Origin: an uncultured Polaribacter sp.
Lineage (GTDB): Bacteria > Bacteroidota > Bacteroidia > Flavobacteriales > Flavobacteriaceae
Assembly (NCBI GenBank): GCA_943787375.1
Contig: CALSME010000006.1
Location: 87,488-151,487 of the forward strand
DNA length: 64,000 nucleotides
Direction: 5' to 3'
Part shown: piece by piece, positions 47,091 to 57,600 of the stretch
How positions within the stretch are numbered: the first letter of the stretch is position 1
Layout: each line of letters opens with the position of its first letter
Notes under the pieces: generated by a model
Seen by the model: only the letters and a program-made list of their open reading frames with translations
Database searches by the model: none
Told to the model about the DNA's origin: nothing
Made by a program: the position numbers and the translations under genes

Positions 47091-49557
47091 TTACTTCCTA
47101 AGCAACGAAAAGTTTCCAGTCTTAAAGATTGTTTTTTTGGTAGTATCAAAGGGCACCAATTTAATAGACACCCAATAATCGTCCGAAGGCAATCTTTTTC
47201 CGTTATAGGTGCCATCCCAGCCCTGTTCCGATAAATCTACCTTAGCGACCACCTTTCCAAAACGGTTGTAGATGTAAATCTCGCTAGAAGGGTAGTAGTT
47301 GCTATTGGTTCCTTTTAAGTTCCAAGTATCATTGACACCATCCCCATTAGGAGTGAAGAAGTCTGGGAATTCCACCACAGGCACTTCCAAAGAAGCCGGA
47401 ATTCCATTTTCATCACAGCCGTTTTTATCTCGAACTAAGACCTTATAAAATCCACCCGATAATTGATCAAAAACAAAAGTATCTTGATAACCATATACAA
47501 AGTTCCCTTGCTCGTCTAAAAGAGCATATTCATAATCTCCGATTCCTAAGATCCCGGGAGTATCGTTAATTGTAATCGAAAAGTTATTTCCAAAAATCTC
47601 TGCAGTTTCATCAATCACCGCCACATGCTCACTGGTAATCGTAGCCGCTTCCGATTCGATCACATCAAACATTTCTACCCTGTTACACAGCGTTACCCTG
47701 TCGGTTACTGTTAAGGTATAAGTACCTCCAGCGCGAATGTCTACCGACTGTGCAGTACTAATTTCATCCCCAGATTGATTCTCTACCCAGCTATAGGTAT
47801 AGCCCGTTAAAGGATTGTCTACCTGCAAGGTCAAAGGCAAGTTGTTCAAACAAGCCACCTGCGAGAGATCCAACGGATCATAAGAAGGCAAAGGATTCAC
47901 AATAATATCAAACGACAAATCATCCGATACACAGCCCGTTTGATTGTTCAATACCCGCACAAAAATAGTTTGGTTGTTCGTTGTGTTCTCATAAGCATTC
48001 GTGTCTAAAGGCGCATTACCCGTTTGCGCATTGGCCAAACTCTCGTGAAAAGAGACGGTAAAATTAGACTGTTCCGCAGTAGTATAATTGGCCAACACTT
48101 CCGTTATTTTCGAAGAAAAAGCAATGTTTTCAAGAATCCCATCAGTGTCATTCCCAAGGCCATTATTATCCGTATCACAATCCGTATAATTGTTGATGTT
48201 AACAGGAATATTAGGTTCCGGATAAATGCGAATGTCCAGTGTAAAGGGTTCCGAAGGACATCCAGAAAGGACATCCGTTATCGTAAAGAACAACGTCTCC
48301 ACCCCCGGGTCATCACTATTTACATTCGCAGGGAAGAAAGTATTTGCAGGATCATTCTCATAATCCAATAGATTTGCAACCGTTAAGCTGTTCAAATCAT
48401 TCAAAGCCTCCATTTGCGATTTGTAATACTTAACAACAAACAAACTCGGATCTCTACCATTTAAAATATCGGCATTTCTAATCGTAGCATCAATGTTTTG
48501 AGCAACCCTATTTCTAGGATCACTATCGGTAGCCGTAGGCACATCACAAACCTCAATGGCCGCAATGGTATTATCTAAAGCAGGTAAAGGTTTAATTTCA
48601 ATATCAAAAGAAAGATGATCATTAAAACAGGCCGGAACTTTATTTCGATCTTCCACCCGCACATAAATTGTTTGGCGGCTTACCGTTCCAAGCACAAAGC
48701 CAGCCGGAGCCGTATTTCTAAAATTGGTATCATTCAAAATAGGTGCATTCCCCGAAGACGCATCCGCTTGAGAAGTATGATAAGTCACAATAAAATCGGC
48801 TTCCGCTTGCGAAGGCCCTAAAATTTCGTTGACCGTTTGTCTTAAATTGATGTTGATGTTCTCCCCATCCTCAGAAGAACCCGAATCAAAATCATCACAC
48901 AAAGAAAGCGGTTGTGCTAAGTTGTTTGCAGTAGGAACCCTGTCTACATTTAAGGTGATAAAAGGCCCAAATCCAAGGCAATCGTTGTCCAAATCACTGT
49001 CAACCCGAATGTATATTTGTTGGGTGTTCGGATAGCCAATGTTTCGATAATTCGCAATATCAGCAATGGCATTTATTTCCGCCAAAGCATCGGCACTGTT
49101 CCTATAATAAGTAACGGTAAGTTGTTGCGTATTTGGGAATATAGCAACCACCTCTGGCGTCACGGAGCTAAAATCAAAAGTAGCAATCCCATCGGCATCA
49201 TCATTGTTGACGTTGTCATTTCCATCGATATCCAAGAAATCATCACAAGTAGCAAAACTGCGTTGAAAAGAAGCTGGTAATCCAGTAGTAGAGACCACTA
49301 AATTCACTTCCGCAATTCGATAACAGTCAAAATTAGAAATGGCTCTCGCCCAAACAACATCAGTAGTCACCGTTCGGTTTCTAAAAACAATCGTTTCAGC
49401 AGCAGTAAAGGCATTACTATCATTTTCAGCATCTAGCAATGTTGGATAGAAAACAAAGGTTTCATTGATAAAATTGCTCGAAATATCCGAAGCTACTTGG
49501 TTTAAATTAAAGTCAGAAAACCCATCGGTATCATCATCACATTGTTTGAGTTCTACA
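47091..49557 (-). repeat. Long direct repeat, copy in gene B
   Basis: Partner of 40797-43263 (same length, 2467 bp). Divergence begins abruptly at 49558, where gene B continues with a different module (KQCDDDTDG preceded by LPNAAAVVEL). Confidence 0.9.
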
Positions 49558-52500
49558 ACTGCCGCTGCATTTGGTAGCGGGTTTACAATTAGGTCAAAAC
49601 TAAATTGACCATTCAAACAACCTGTTGTTTTATTGAGGACTCTAATAAATATGGTTTGTAAATTTGCGGTTGTATTTGTGTACGGTGAGCTCAAAGGATT
49701 TGCCCCAGAAGTAACTTCAGAAGCAAATTCATGATAGGTTACAGTAAAGTTATTTGGGTCTTGACTTCCAAGAATTAGGGAGGTTTGATTCTCTAAATTA
49801 AAATACTGAACCACGCCGTTGGTATCGTCTCCGTCAATAGCATCATCACAAAGGATTAGATTTCCAATTGGATTGACGATTGGTACTGGGTTTACTGTAA
49901 GGGTAATATGGGATCCTACATACAAACAGGTATTGTTTTCAGTGTTTTCTACTCGAATGAAAATTTGCTGTGTATTTGGCGAATTGATATTTCGATATGC
50001 ACTAGTATCTAGAATTGGGTTTTGAATGTTATTCGCATCTGCTAGGGTTTCAAAATAACGAATATCAAGGGTTTGCCCCGTTGGAAATAATGCAATAATA
50101 TCATTTGTTACCGAACTAAAATCAAAAGTAGCAATCCCATCGGTATCATTGTTGTTTATTGTATTGTTTCCGTTGATGTCCAGGAAATCATCACATTCAA
50201 CAAATTCTTTTTCAAAAGATACAGGAATTACGCTATTTCGAATTTCTATGTTTATTTTGGAAATTTGGTAACAATTACTTGAGCTGATGGTTCTAACCCA
50301 AACTGCATCATTGCTACTTGTGGTATTGATATAATTTGTTGGATCTGGAATTTCTGGAGTCCCTGCGGTTGCAGCTGCGATGCTTTTGAAGTACGTAAAG
50401 GTTTCATTTGCAAAATTAGCGGAGATATCTGCATTTACAGAGGTTAAATTCATTGAAACAAAGCCATCTTGATCGTCATCACAAATTGCAAGTGTTACTG
50501 GGTCAATCACTACTGGTAATTGATTGATGATCGCTGTGACTGCAACCCTATTTGCGGTGGTACATCCTTCTGGTGAGGCTGTTGCATAATAGGTGGTAGA
50601 ATTACTTAATAATGGTGTTGTAAAGGTGGTTCCTGTACCAACAAGATTTCCGCCAGCTAGAGCATCGTACCAATAAATTGTTCCTTCTGATACGGTTGCT
50701 GTTAGTGAGACACTGCTGTTAAAACAAGCTTCATCATTATTTGTAGTGAGTATTTGAGGAACATAAATACTAGTACTCGCTGAAATATTTAAAACGGGGT
50801 CTCCTGGCATTCCACCATATTCTACAATATACCCTTTTGCTTGGTATGCGCCTCCGCCTCCTGTATTTGGTAAATCATTCCAGGAGCCAGCTATTCCAAT
50901 AGAATCGTCAGTGATGTGAGCATAATCTTCACCTCCTTGATTATTGGGTTCTTGTGTATTCCAGTTTGAGTACATTCCGGCTACAGCAGCTCCTGTGAAA
51001 GTACCGTTCCAAAAATTAGTTCCAGCCTCCGGACCCGTAACCCATTTCCAAACACCTTCTGTGCCTTCATCACTAGCACCAATCCATCCAGTTCCTGTTG
51101 TTTGTTCTGCGGATATTTGACTTTCCTCTTGGGATAGAATGGTCGCTAAATATCCTTGAAGGCCATAAAAATTAGATGCTTCTGCTAATAGTTTCGCTTC
51201 AGACCACAATACATCAAGATCTTCAACAAAAACATAAAAATGCCCTGTTGATGGAAGGTAGTTGGCGCTTCCAATTGTAAATGAAAAAAAGCGATCTGTA
51301 TTCATGGCTGGGTCCGTACTTTCAAAAACAATGTTTCTAACCGCTGCTTCTAGATCTGTATATAAAATTTGAGATGCTCCTACGGGAGTTAGGGTTAATT
51401 TTCCTTCAACTGCAGTCCATGTAGCATTTATAGTAGGATGGGTTCCTGTGAGTATTAATTGATCATTTGCAACTGAATAGCCTGCAGAAATTTGAACATA
51501 AAAAGCATCAATTCCTGAGTCATCTACATCTGTAATAGAGAAGTTGGGCGCAATGTTAACTTGACTCAAAGGACAGTAGGCTACTCTGTTATTAGCAGTA
51601 AGTTCTGGTGGTTGGTTAACAATTAAGGATACTGTAAAAGAACCTTCAGAATAACAATTTGCATTGTTTTTATTCACAACTCTAAAATAGATGGTTTCTA
51701 AGGATACGTTGCTTGTATAATTTATAGGATCTGGAATCACCGTATTAAAAGTTAGATCCGAACTATAAAGCACTTCAAATTCAGCAATACCTTGAGCTCC
51801 CAATATATCTGGGTTTTGAGCTGTTAGGTCAACAATTTCAACACCATCATTATCAAGATCATCAATGATCAAGTTTCCAGGTTGTGTAGCTATTTGAGGA
51901 ACTGTAAATGCATTTATTTTAAATTCTGTAATTGTATAACAAAGTGTCGTTGTGTTGGTCAGTCTTACAAATATATCCTGTGTTGCTGAGATGTTTTCAT
52001 AATCTAAAGGATTTGGAATTGGGTTGTTGTTTGTAAGTGCATCACTATTGCTTGTATGATAACTTATGGAAATATTTGTTTGTCCACTTAAAATGGAGGT
52101 TTCATTTATAGTTAAATCAAACTTAGTACTAATGTCATCTACGCCATCTGTATCGCATAATGAGAGGTCATAAGAGGCTCCTGCTGCTGGAGGATTCGCA
52201 TTTGGTGGATCGTTAAAAGTAGCGGTTCCAGTCCAGTCAATTTTAAAATTACTAGTTCCTACCGGTCGATCAATAACAATGAAGTAGGACTCTCCAGCAA
52301 TCACGTCTAACTCCCGCACAAAATTATTCCCATCAGTTGCAGGGCCTTCAGCAGTATCAGTTTCTGTACTGTTCATTCCCGTTAAATTACTGGTAGCACC
52401 AGCTGCTATTGGATTTGTAGTTGAACATCGAATCGCTTGACCAATGGCTCCACAATTGACATCAGGACCAAAAATAAAAAAATCAAAATCGATTGATAAT

Positions 52501-52766
52501 TCGGTATTTGTTGTCCCGTCAGAAAAAGTGGGTGTTAAAACAAAACCTAATTTACCTCCTGTTTTGATATTTACTTGAAACCACAGACTATTGTTTTCTT
52601 CGCTTCCGCAAGTGTTTGATCCGCTTAATTCTTGTACGCCTACACCTGTAGCATTTAAATCTTGGTAACCACTGTTTCCACAAACAATTAATGCATCGGA
52701 ACAATCGTTTTGTGAAGAAAGATAAAAGGAATTTATTAAAAGTAACAGTACAAGAATTTTCCTCAT
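47091..52766 (-). CDS. Giant T9SS type B surface protein B with C-type-lectin-like domain
   Basis: 1891 residues from the ATG at the complement of 52764-52766. The open frame extends upstream into gene C but lacks a signal peptide there. From the chosen start a signal peptide (MRKILVLLLLINSFYLSSQ) is followed by a Cys-rich N-terminal domain (20-190, SDALIVCGNSGYQDLNATG) similar in style to protein C. Modules with Cys pairs and a cadherin-like stretch (about 400-500) come next. A C-type-lectin-like domain (about 505-650) has GYLATILSQEE, an EPN motif near 607, and WND near 629, the Ca2+/mannose-type ligands. An Ig-like domain follows, then modules, then the 822-residue block shared with protein A and the type B sorting domain. 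Likely a sugar-binding adhesin. It starts 34 bases after gene C stops. Confidence 0.87.
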   Translation of the reverse strand: MRKILVLLLLINSFYLSSQNDCSDALIVCGNSGYQDLNATGVGVQELSGSNTCGSEENNSLWFQVNIKTGGKLGFVLTPTFSDGTTNTELSIDFDFFIFGPDVNCGAIGQAIRCSTTNPIAAGATSNLTGMNSTETDTAEGPATDGNNFVRELDVIAGESYFIVIDRPVGTSNFKIDWTGTATFNDPPNANPPAAGASYDLSLCDTDGVDDISTKFDLTINETSILSGQTNISISYHTSNSDALTNNNPIPNPLDYENISATQDIFVRLTNTTTLCYTITEFKINAFTVPQIATQPGNLIIDDLDNDGVEIVDLTAQNPDILGAQGIAEFEVLYSSDLTFNTVIPDPINYTSNVSLETIYFRVVNKNNANCYSEGSFTVSLIVNQPPELTANNRVAYCPLSQVNIAPNFSITDVDDSGIDAFYVQISAGYSVANDQLILTGTHPTINATWTAVEGKLTLTPVGASQILYTDLEAAVRNIVFESTDPAMNTDRFFSFTIGSANYLPSTGHFYVFVEDLDVLWSEAKLLAEASNFYGLQGYLATILSQEESQISAEQTTGTGWIGASDEGTEGVWKWVTGPEAGTNFWNGTFTGAAVAGMYSNWNTQEPNNQGGEDYAHITDDSIGIAGSWNDLPNTGGGGAYQAKGYIVEYGGMPGDPVLNISASTSIYVPQILTTNNDEACFNSSVSLTATVSEGTIYWYDALAGGNLVGTGTTFTTPLLSNSTTYYATASPEGCTTANRVAVTAIINQLPVVIDPVTLAICDDDQDGFVSMNLTSVNADISANFANETFTYFKSIAAATAGTPEIPDPTNYINTTSSNDAVWVRTISSSNCYQISKINIEIRNSVIPVSFEKEFVECDDFLDINGNNTINNNDTDGIATFDFSSVTNDIIALFPTGQTLDIRYFETLADANNIQNPILDTSAYRNINSPNTQQIFIRVENTENNTCLYVGSHITLTVNPVPIVNPIGNLILCDDAIDGDDTNGVVQYFNLENQTSLILGSQDPNNFTVTYHEFASEVTSGANPLSSPYTNTTANLQTIFIRVLNKTTGCLNGQFSFDLIVNPLPNAAAVVELKQCDDDTDGFSDFNLNQVASDISSNFINETFVFYPTLLDAENDSNAFTAAETIVFRNRTVTTDVVWARAISNFDCYRIAEVNLVVSTTGLPASFQRSFATCDDFLDIDGNDNVNNDDADGIATFDFSSVTPEVVAIFPNTQQLTVTYYRNSADALAEINAIADIANYRNIGYPNTQQIYIRVDSDLDNDCLGFGPFITLNVDRVPTANNLAQPLSLCDDFDSGSSEDGENININLRQTVNEILGPSQAEADFIVTYHTSQADASSGNAPILNDTNFRNTAPAGFVLGTVSRQTIYVRVEDRNKVPACFNDHLSFDIEIKPLPALDNTIAAIEVCDVPTATDSDPRNRVAQNIDATIRNADILNGRDPSLFVVKYYKSQMEALNDLNSLTVANLLDYENDPANTFFPANVNSDDPGVETLFFTITDVLSGCPSEPFTLDIRIYPEPNIPVNINNYTDCDTDNNGLGNDTDGILENIAFSSKITEVLANYTTAEQSNFTVSFHESLANAQTGNAPLDTNAYENTTNNQTIFVRVLNNQTGCVSDDLSFDIIVNPLPSYDPLDLSQVACLNNLPLTLQVDNPLTGYTYSWVENQSGDEISTAQSVDIRAGGTYTLTVTDRVTLCNRVEMFDVIESEAATITSEHVAVIDETAEIFGNNFSITINDTPGILGIGDYEYALLDEQGNFVYGYQDTFVFDQLSGGFYKVLVRDKNGCDENGIPASLEVPVVEFPDFFTPNGDGVNDTWNLKGTNSNYYPSSEIYIYNRFGKVVAKVDLSEQGWDGTYNGKRLPSDDYWVSIKLVPFDTTKKTIFKTGNFSLLRK
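50817..51251 (-). other. C-type-lectin-like domain inside protein B
   Basis: Roughly residues 505-650 of protein B. It carries the fold markers WSEAKLLAEASNFYGLQGYLA-type helix, WIGASDEGTEGVWKWVTG, and FWNG, and the Ca2+-site motifs EPN and WND. In animal lectins EPN goes with mannose/glucose-type specificity. Sugar binding is predicted, not shown. Boundaries are approximate. Confidence 0.8.
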
Positions 52767-52800
52767 TTTATTTTTTTGAGCGAATATAAAGAATAAAATG

Positions 52801-54657
52801 TTATTTTCTAAGCAATGATAAATTTCCTGTCTTAAAGATTGTTTTTTTGTTGGTATCAAAGGGTACCAATTTAATAGACACCCAATAATCGTCCGAAGGC
52901 AATCTTTTTCCGTTATAGGTGCCATCCCAGCCCTGTTCCGATAAATCTACCTTAGCGACCACCTTTCCAAAACGGTTGTAGATGTAAATCTCGCTAGAAG
53001 GGTAGTAGTTGCTATTGGTTCCTTTTAAGTTCCAAGTATCATTGACACCATCCCCATTAGGAGTGAAGAAGTCTGGAAATTCCACCACAGGCACTACCAA
53101 AGAAGCCGGAATTCCATTTTCATCACAGCCGTTTTTATCTCGAACTAAGACCTTATAAAATCCACCCGATAATTGATCAAAAACAAAAGTATCTTGATAA
53201 CCATATACAAAGTTCCCTTGCTCGTCTAAAAGAGCATATTCATAATCTCCGATTCCTAAGATCCCGGGAGTATCGTTAATTGTAATCGAAAAGTTATTTC
53301 CAAAAATCTCTGCAGTTTCATCAATCACCGCCACATGCTCACTGGTAATCGTAGCCGCTTCCGATTCGATCACATCAAACATTTCTACCCTGTTACACAG
53401 CGTTACCCTGTCGGTTACTGTTAAGGTATAAGTACCTCCAGCGCGAATGTCTACCGACTGTGCAGTACTAATTTCATCCCCAGATTGATTCTCTACCCAG
53501 CTATAGGTATAGCCCGTTAAAGGATTGTCTACCTGCAAGGTCAAAGGCAAGTTGTTCAAACAAGCCACCTGCGAGAGATCCAACGGATCATAAGAAGGCA
53601 AAGGATTCACAATAATATCAAACGACAAATCATCCGATACACAGCCCGTTTGATTGTTCAATACCCGCACAAAAATAGTTTGGTTGTTCGTTGTGTTCTC
53701 ATAGGCATTCGTGTCTAAAGGCGCATTACCCGTTTGCGCATTGGCCAAACTCTCGTGAAAAGAGACGGTAAAATTAGACTGTTCCGCAGTAGTATAATTG
53801 GCCAACACTTCCGTTATTTTCGAAGAAAAAGCAATGTTTTCAAGAATCCCATCAGTGTCATTCCCAAGGCCATTATTATCCGTATCACAATCCGTATAAT
53901 TGTTAATGTTAACAGGAATATTAGGTTCCGGATAAATGCGAATGTCCAGTGTAAAGGGTTCCGAAGCACAGCCCGTATCTGCACTGTAAATGACAAAGAA
54001 GAGGGTTTCAATCCCCGGAGCATCACTATTTACATTCAAAGGAAACGATGTGTTTGCAGGATCATTCTCATAATTCAATAGATTTGCGATGGCAATACGA
54101 TCAATATCTGCCAAAGCATTGGTTTGCGATTTGTAATAACGCACCGAGAAAATACTCGGATCCCTTCCATTTAAAATATCGGTATTTCTAATCGATGCAT
54201 CAATATTTTGAGCAACCCTATTTCTAGGATCACTATCGGTAGCCGTAGGCACATCACAGACCTCAATAGCCGCAATGGTGTTTTGCAATTCCGGTAGGGG
54301 TGTAATTTCAATATCAAAAGAAAGATGATCATTAAAACAGGCCGGAACTTTATTTCGATCTTCCACCCGCACATAAATTGTTTGGCGGCTTACGGTTCCC
54401 GGCACAAAGCCAGCCGGAGCCGTATTTCTAAAATTGGTATCATTCAAAATAGGTGCATTGCCCGAAGAAGCATCCGCTTGAGAAGTATGATAAGTCACAA
54501 TAAAATCGGCTTCGGATTGTGAAGGCCCTAAAATTTCATTGACCGTTTGTCTTAAATTGATGTTGATGTTCTCTCCATCGTCAGACGAACCCGAACCAAA
54601 ATCATCACACAAAGAAAGCGGTTGTGCCAAGTTGTTTGCAGTAGGAACTCGGTCTAC
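52801..54657 (-). repeat. Long direct repeat, mosaic copy in gene C
   Basis: 1857 bp aligned without indels to 40797-42653 (offset 12004). It is nearly identical at 52801-53966, clearly diverged at about 53967-54205 and 54262-54305, then near-identical again to 54657. Some sites match copy A, others copy B. Confidence 0.85.
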
Positions 54658-57600
54658 TTGTAAAAAGATATTTGCAGTTCCAAAGCAAGCGTTGCTATTT
54701 TCATCCGTTATTTTTACATAAATGGTTTGGTTGTTTGCAAAACTTGGATCGTTGTTATTTCTATGATTTGCGATTTGACTGTTGATGTCATTTGCATTAC
54801 TCGCTCTGTCTAGTTCTGATTCATAATATGAGACGCTTAAATTGGGTCTGGTTGCTACAGGGTAGAAACTCTTTATTTCATCCGTAGCAGAGCTGAAGTC
54901 AAAAGTGGCAATCCCATCGGTATCGTCATTATTTGTGTTGTCATTTCCATCGATATCTAGGAAATCATCACAGGCAATAAAAGTACGATCATACGGGATG
55001 TCTGCACTAAAATTAATTGTAATGTTGATTTTTCCAATGCGATAGCATCCTTGATCAGAAAAGACTCGAACCCAAGCTTCTCCTGTTCCAGTAACAGGAT
55101 AGGTTTGTAAATCTGATCCTGTAATTTCAGAGGTCCCAGCATTCGCATCTGATTGTGTAGCATAAAATTCAAAAATTTCACCATTTGCCATATAATTCGG
55201 AGAAAGTATTGGCATGGCGTCTGTTAAAATAACCGTAGTACTAAGGTCTATTTCATTGTGACATTGAATAAATTCAGCTGGATTTGTTAAGGTTGGTAAG
55301 GGGTCTACTTTTAATTCAAAAGAAGTAAATGTACTCCCCACACTGTCATCTGCAGCGACAAAACAATCTGGATTGTTCCTGTTTTCAATACGAACAAAAA
55401 TACTTTGTGAATTTGTGATTGCATAAGGAACTGTTTTATCAATCACATCGGTTGTTGCACTTGTTTGAGCGCCCACAGAAGTTGTATGGTAAGAAATTGA
55501 AAAATCTAAATTCGAATTTGTTAGGCCCAATATTTCATTGTCTTTGGTGTTTAATAAAAAACTATTTGTTGTTAAATCTGAGTTAGACCCACTTAATTCA
55601 TCATCACAAAGTCTGTAAATTGAGGGTTGATTTGGACTTGCAACATCATTTACATTGATGGTAAATGCGACAATATCACTACATGTTGTATTTGCGTTAT
55701 TTTGAATTCGAGCATAGATTGTTTCTTGTGTGAAAGCTGTTGTATTGGTGTAACTTGAACCACTGATATTTGTTCCTGTTATATTATTTTGAGCATCGGC
55801 AAGGCTTGTGAAATAAGAGACATTAAAATTGGAAGCAACTTGTCCATTTAATATTTGTGGTGTAATCGTTGTATCAAAATTGAAGTCATGAAATCCATCT
55901 CTGTCTGTATCACAAATTTCGATATCCATAGGAGCATTTGCAATAGGGCTGTCAAATACATTGATCGTAAATTCTTCGATATCACTGCAAACTGTATTTG
56001 CATTATTTTGAATTCTAACAAATATAGTTTCTAATGTAAAAGCATTGGCATTGGTATAACTCGATCCATTTAAGTTGGTCCCAGCTACATTACTTTGAGC
56101 TTCGGCAAGGCTCGAGAAATAGGAAACCGTAAAGTTTGCGTCCGCTTGAGTTCCTAATACTTGAGGTGTAATATCGGCATCAAAATTAAAAGTATAAAAT
56201 CCATCTCTATCGATATCACAAATTTCAACATCTAAGGGATCATTTGCTGTTGGAGTTTCAAAAACCTGAATTGTAAAATCTACAATATCTCCACAGGTTG
56301 GGTTATTGGTGTTTTGGATTCTAGCAAAGATGTTTTGAGTGGTAAAAGCATTGGTATTTGTGTAGCTACTTCCATTAATGTTGGTTCCTGCAACATTTGC
56401 TTGGGCAGCTGCAAAAGTCGTAAAATAGCGTACCTCAAAATCGGTGTCCGATTGAGAACCTAATACTTGAGGAGTGATATCTGTGTCAAAGTCAAAAGCA
56501 TAAAATCCGTCATTGTCCGTATCACATATTTCAATATTCACGGGCGTATTTGCTACTGGATTGTCATATACCTGTATGGTGAATTCTTTAATATCGCTAC
56601 AGGAAGTATTTGCATTATTTTGAATTCTAACATAGATAGATTCAATTCCAAATGCTGTTGCATTTGTATAACTTGTACCGTCTAAATTTGTACCTGTAAT
56701 ATTATCTTGTGCAGCTGTAAGGCTTGAGAAATAAGAAACCGTAAAATTTGTTGCCGCTTGAGTTCCTAATACTTGAGGTGTAATGTCTGCATCAAAATTA
56801 AAAGTATGAAAACCATCCCGATCAGAATCACATATTTTAACGTCTAATGGATCATTTGCTATTGGATTGTCAAACACTTGAATGGTAAAGTTAGTAATTT
56901 GATTACAGCTGGTAATGGAATTATTTTGTATCCTAGCATAAATTGTTTCCAATGTAAATGCAGCAGTGTTTGTGAAGCTGCTCCCACTAATGTTTGTACC
57001 AGCAACATTTGCTTGGGCATCTGTGAGACTTGTAAAATAGAGCACTTCGTAATCAGTATCCGATTGGGTCCCTAGCACTTGCGGAGTGATGTCTGTGTCA
57101 AAATCAAAAGCATGGAATCCATCTCGGTCTGGGTCACAGATTTCGATATTTGTTGGCGTATTTGCAACAGGTTCATCAATTACGTCAATAGTAAATTCGA
57201 TGGTATTGAAACAGCTTGTATTGGCGTTGTTTTGAATTCTAGCAAAGATAGATTCAACAGAAAATGCAGTTGTGTTTGTGTAGTTGGTATCGTCCAAATT
57301 TGTGCCTGCGATATTGTCCTGAGCAGCAACCAAACTGTTGAAATAAAGGACCTCATAGTCCGTGTCAGATTGTCCATTTAAAATTAGTGGAGTGATATCT
57401 GCCTTAAAATTAAATGTATGGAATCCATCTCCATTGTCATCACAAATCACAAGATTTCCAGGGTCGTTGGCCGTAGGTTCATCAAATACTTGAATGGTAA
57501 AGTTGGTAATTTGATTACAAGTTGTAATGCTGTTGTTTTGTATCCTGGCATAAATCGTTTCCAATGTATATGCAGCAGCATTTGTGTAACTACTTCCATT

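Noticed and set aside
48024..48371. Plus-strand frames of 115 codons repeated at 41730, 48024 and 53734
   Set aside because: They lie antisense to the giant genes and are alike only because the DNA repeat itself is conserved; the protein has no recognisable fold or start signals.
52767..52925. Upstream extension of gene B into gene C
   Set aside because: The extra 53 codons overlap the gene C coding end and lack a signal peptide, whereas the ATG at 52766 opens a clean signal peptide needed for T9SS export.
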